Positions 51,010 to 53,860 of a DNA stretch of 53,860 nucleotides are shown here, piece after piece. This stretch comes from Burkholderiales bacterium 67-32 (GTDB taxonomy: Bacteria; Pseudomonadota; Gammaproteobacteria; Burkholderiales; Burkholderiaceae_B). The notes beneath the pieces are model-generated. The model ran no database searches. It had not been told where the DNA came from and saw only the letters and a list, made by a program, of their open reading frames with translations. The stretch covers positions 32,541 through 86,400 of the forward strand of contig MKUP01000020.1 of the NCBI GenBank assembly GCA_001898625.1, read 5' to 3'. A program made the position numbers and the translations under genes. How positions within the stretch are numbered: the first letter of the stretch is position 1; every line of letters begins with the position of its first letter.

Positions 51010-52665
51010 TTAGTCGGCGGCAACGCAGCTGAAGTTCGCCGCGTCGTCGGTGCTGCCGGTTCCCTTGTACCGCGCGACTTGCGGGTACTGGCAAAGCGGC
51101 CGGGTGCGTGCCACCTTGTTGTCGACCAGCTTGGTCGCGACGATCGCGCCAGGCTTGGTGTCCTTCTCCGACCAATTCATCAGCGCGCGGAAGATGTCGT
51201 GCTGAGGGTCCTTCGCCACCGTGCCGCTGCTGCCCTGCCCGAACTGGTTGGGACCGTCGCCACTTCCGCAATGGCCCATTCCCGGCACCATGTAGAGCGT
51301 TGCGAATTCGTCGACGGCAGTCGTACCCATTTTTTCCTTGACCGCGTCGTAATAACGGACGGTGCCCTGCGGCATGATGAGATTGTCGCTCCAGCCGTGA
51401 TACATGATCAGCTTGCCGCCGCGTGCCTTGAACGCGGACAGGTCCGGGTTGTCCGTCCCGATCACGGGATTGACCATGCGGACCGTATCGGCGAAGAACT
51501 GGCCGTAGTTGGCGTAGGTCAGCGTCTTCCAGTCCCAGTTGGGGTCGAGATAGACCCAGTATCTAGGCTGCTCGACCGCGATACTGAAGGGCGCGGCACC
51601 CGCCAGGGAAGTAAGATTGGCGCCGCGCTCCACACCCGGCCACAAAAGATTGCCGGACAGATCGCGCGCGCCGTCCCATATCTTCTTGATGGCTATCGCC
51701 TCGGCCGGCGTCAGGCACGAACCATCCGCACAATCGGCACGCGTAATATTGTTGTCCGTGGATGGATCGTAGCGGCATGAACGCGGATCGTCGATCACGC
51801 CATCGGTAACGCCGTCGGCGGCATCGCAGCTCGCGACCGCCCTTGACGTGGCAAGGCCGAGCTTGTCGCGGCTGATCGCGGCTCCCAGGTCGTTGTTCAT
51901 CACCACCTGAGGCCATATCTGATACGCCTGGAAGCGGTCCCAGTGAATCGCAGGCGCGCCCGCCACGATGGCGTCGTAGTCGCCGGGATAGCGCTGCGCC
52001 ATCATCAGCCCCTGGCGACCGCCCGTCGAGCACCCGTACCAGTACGAACGCACCGGATCCTGCCCGTAATAGCTCTTGGTCAGTTGCTTGCCTATGACGG
52101 ACATCAGATGCTCGCTGCGGAATGCGAAATCCTCTTGCAGCTGAGTGTTGGGAACGCCCGGAGACAACATGCCGAACGAGCCGCCCACCGACGATTTGTG
52201 GCCGGTATCCGTCTGTACTCCGACGAACCCCTGCTTGATGGAATCCGTGGCGACGCTCACCGATCCCGCGTAGCCACCCCCGCCCTCGGAGCGGAATCGG
52301 CCGTTCCACGTACCGTCCGAGGGCATGGCGACCCAGATATTCACTTCCGGGTCCACCTTGACCTTCACCAGGCAGTACTGCTTGGTCGGGTCTCCATCGA
52401 CGGTGTTGGAACTGACATCCAGGATCGTTGCCTTGAAGCCCTTGGCGGGAGCGTCGTCGGTCGTGAGTACGACTTTGCCGATCCCTTCCGGCGAACAATT
52501 CATCACCGGGGCGATCGCCAGATCCCCTATCCCCGGATTCCCCCCGGAAGGCGGCGGCGCGGGGTTGTCCGTTCCCCCATCACCGCCACCGCACGCCGCA
52601 AGCGCGGCCAATGCCATCGTGGTCATTCCCCAGCGCATGGCGCCGGCTCTTCTACGCAGTTCCAT
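51010..52665 (-). CDS. Tannase/feruloyl-esterase-family lipoprotein
   Basis: A 551-residue exported hydrolase. The lipobox LAAC puts the lipidated Cys at residue 25, followed by a Gly/Pro-rich linker. The tannase-fold nucleophile is the serine in GCSTGGRQG; the conserved CDAADGVTDGVIDDP binds calcium in relatives; the acid is Asp in YHGWSDNLI and the base His in VPGMGHCGS. The Cys beside Ser and the Cys after His form the CS-D-HC disulfide of this family. I start at 52665, six bases after GAGGAG. The substrate is likely a hydroxyaryl ester (gallate, ferulate or a mono-aryl ester), so it may feed aromatic acids to the catabolic genes. Confidence 0.9.
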   Translation of the reverse strand: MELRRRAGAMRWGMTTMALAALAACGGGDGGTDNPAPPPSGGNPGIGDLAIAPVMNCSPEGIGKVVLTTDDAPAKGFKATILDVSSNTVDGDPTKQYCLVKVKVDPEVNIWVAMPSDGTWNGRFRSEGGGGYAGSVSVATDSIKQGFVGVQTDTGHKSSVGGSFGMLSPGVPNTQLQEDFAFRSEHLMSVIGKQLTKSYYGQDPVRSYWYGCSTGGRQGLMMAQRYPGDYDAIVAGAPAIHWDRFQAYQIWPQVVMNNDLGAAISRDKLGLATSRAVASCDAADGVTDGVIDDPRSCRYDPSTDNNITRADCADGSCLTPAEAIAIKKIWDGARDLSGNLLWPGVERGANLTSLAGAAPFSIAVEQPRYWVYLDPNWDWKTLTYANYGQFFADTVRMVNPVIGTDNPDLSAFKARGGKLIMYHGWSDNLIMPQGTVRYYDAVKEKMGTTAVDEFATLYMVPGMGHCGSGDGPNQFGQGSSGTVAKDPQHDIFRALMNWSEKDTKPGAIVATKLVDNKVARTRPLCQYPQVARYKGTGSTDDAANFSCVAAD

Positions 52666-52762
52666 CATGGTCTCCTCATTGCCCATCGCGGCCGTCCTTC
52701 ACCGACAGCATGCGTGAGCGACTTTTCCCACTCGGGTGCAGCCTTTTTGAAATTGGATTCAT

Positions 52763-53716
52763 TCACACAGGTTTCGTTTCTCCATGAACCTCCTCATCAT
52801 TGATCTCCTGCCTTGACTTGCCCTGCACACTGGACAGATATCGCTTGGGGGGCATCCCCATGTACTTGGCGAACACCGCCGAGAAATGGCTCTGGCTGGA
52901 AAATCCGGCCTTCCGGGCCACGCTCGCCAGCGGATGCCCCTGCTTCACGAGAACAGCCGCGGCCTCGACACGAGCCCGCAGCACGTATTGATATGGCGAC
53001 GTGCCGGTCGTCATGCGGAAGAGCTTCATGAAGTGCGGTTTGCTCAAACCGATCAACCCGGCCAGGGCATCGACGTTCATGTCGGTCCCGATCGACTCCT
53101 TGATGTATTCGTCGATTGCCCGCAGTTGCGGCGAAGTAAGACGGCCCCTGTCGAAAGTCCGGGTCAGCGGGCGGGAAGAGAATCTCCGCCTGAGATACAA
53201 CGCCAGGCCCAGGCACAGAGATTGCGCATACAACGGTCCATTCGGACACCCATGCTGGACTTCCCGGGCAATCGCGAGCATGGTCTGCAGCAATGACGGA
53301 TCGTAGAACTGCAGGTCCAGGTCCAACGGGACATCGAGAATTTCGTCATCCAGCTTCATGGCCGGATTCAATTCGGACATGTCCAGCTCTATGACCACGC
53401 GTTCGGCGTTCAGGGAATGCCACCAGCATCGTTCGATCTCCGTATGCGGAGCAAAGAGCCCGATCGATCCTGGATCCGTTTTCAGCTGAAACGGCTTGCC
53501 GTTGCACAACATGGTGGCCTCGGCATGGCCGGATGCGATGCAGGCCAGGCTCGGATGCGCGCGATAGCGGGCCGGGTTGTGCAGAGGTCCATCCGCGAAG
53601 TTGTATCCCAGCGGAAATCCTGCCCACCGCTCCAAGGCTTCCCGTGTCAGAAAGCTGCGCTCGTTGTAGAGCGTCGGCTCGGCGTCTACGTCATACGGAT
53701 AAGCGTGCCTGCCCAT
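52763..53716 (-). CDS. AraC-family transcriptional regulator
   Basis: A 317-residue AraC/XylS regulator. A poorly conserved N-terminal sensor domain (residues 1-190) precedes the C-terminal two-helix-turn-helix DNA-binding domain (about 205-300: NVDALAGLIGLSKPHFMKLFRMTTG, then VEAAAVLVKQGHPLASVARKAGFSSQSHFSAVFAKYMGMPPKRYL). A very good GAGGAGG ribosome site precedes the ATG. It lies upstream of and on the same strand as the tannase-like gene; it may control it. Confidence 0.92.
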   Translation of the reverse strand: MGRHAYPYDVDAEPTLYNERSFLTREALERWAGFPLGYNFADGPLHNPARYRAHPSLACIASGHAEATMLCNGKPFQLKTDPGSIGLFAPHTEIERCWWHSLNAERVVIELDMSELNPAMKLDDEILDVPLDLDLQFYDPSLLQTMLAIAREVQHGCPNGPLYAQSLCLGLALYLRRRFSSRPLTRTFDRGRLTSPQLRAIDEYIKESIGTDMNVDALAGLIGLSKPHFMKLFRMTTGTSPYQYVLRARVEAAAVLVKQGHPLASVARKAGFSSQSHFSAVFAKYMGMPPKRYLSSVQGKSRQEINDEEVHGETKPV

Positions 53717-53744
53717 GTCACCTCCTCGCGCCAGCGGATATGCG

Positions 53745-53860
53745 CTATCGCTTTCCGACTCCCAACAACTTGTCCAGCCGTTCCGTGTCGGCGGCCAGCT
53801 CGGCGCTGGCGCCGGCATGGGCCACCACCCCGCGCTCGAGCACGATGGCATGTTGCGACA
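53745..53860 (-). CDS. C-terminal end of an ABC transporter ATP-binding protein (LivF-like), partial
   Basis: The last 37 codons of a gene that runs out of the window. The ending AIVLERGVVAHAGASAELAADTERLDKLLGV is the usual C-terminus of LivF-type branched-chain amino acid/organic-acid ABC ATPases (YVLERGxVVxxGxAAEL). The rest lies beyond the right edge. It reads toward the AraC gene 28 bases away. Confidence 0.75.
   Translation of the reverse strand, partial: SQHAIVLERGVVAHAGASAELAADTERLDKLLGVGKR

Overview
The window looks like chromosome from a high-GC Burkholderiales bacterium, most likely Bordetella/Achromobacter-like (Alcaligenaceae). Evidence: seven Bug-type (tripartite tricarboxylate transporter) periplasmic receptors in under 54 kb, two Gram-negative porins of the Bordetella/Burkholderia type, a tpiA-secG-tRNA-Leu core block, and dense short-overlap operons of aromatic catabolism. 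I see no phage, insertion sequence, integrase or CRISPR array. Species is an inference.

Left third. 202-9111 (+) is one tight operon: Bug, UbiD-family decarboxylase, second Bug, alpha/beta hydrolase, the three subunits of a molybdenum hydroxylase (FAD, Mo, 2Fe-2S), a CoxG-like protein and a RidA-like protein. A LysR regulator and an AMP-forming acyl-CoA ligase (8978-11426, -) converge on it. This gene set (decarboxylase + CoA ligase + Mo-hydroxylase + hydrolase) parallels the furan-2,5-dicarboxylate/2-furoate pathway. I propose a heteroaromatic carboxylate catabolic island; it is the best candidate here for an under-described system. Next come a 3-hydroxyisobutyrate-dehydrogenase-like enzyme (-) and an ArsR-AHSA1-DUF1801 operon with a clear operator.

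Centre-left. tRNA-Leu(GAG), secG, tpiA and a quinone reductase (-) form the conserved core. At 16458-18935 (+) are a 2-aminomuconate-deaminase-like RidA protein, 2-amino-3-carboxymuconate-6-semialdehyde decarboxylase and a Bug. A convergent LysR-controlled set (2-oxoglutarate/Fe(II)-type oxygenase, Bug, porin; -) follows. 23436-28874 holds assorted genes: acetyltransferase, MFS carrier, lone receiver domain, small proteins, lipoproteins and a secreted peptidase-like hydrolase.

Centre-right. 29713-34342 (-) is a meta-cleavage operon (Bug, TfdB-like phenol hydroxylase, MhpB-type dioxygenase, MhpC-type hydrolase) divergent from an IclR/MhpR-like regulator, with a doubled GGTGCACC operator between them. 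35241-40501 (-) carries three GGDEF proteins (one MHYT-GGDEF-EAL) plus two small genes. A Bug gene with an unusually palindrome-rich promoter follows.

Right end. After a VOC protein and a Crp/Fnr regulator comes a second catabolic operon (48748 back to 42935, -): Rieske oxygenase, fumarylacetoacetase-like hydrolase, quinone reductase, Bug, porin. Next to it is a 3-oxoacid CoA-transferase pair, which could activate the acetoacetate made by the hydrolase, and a divergent PAS-LuxR regulator. The window closes with a tannase/feruloyl-esterase-like lipoprotein, an AraC regulator and the C-terminal end of an ABC ATPase.

No gap between called genes exceeds 300 bases. The first 201 bases hold no gene I can support.
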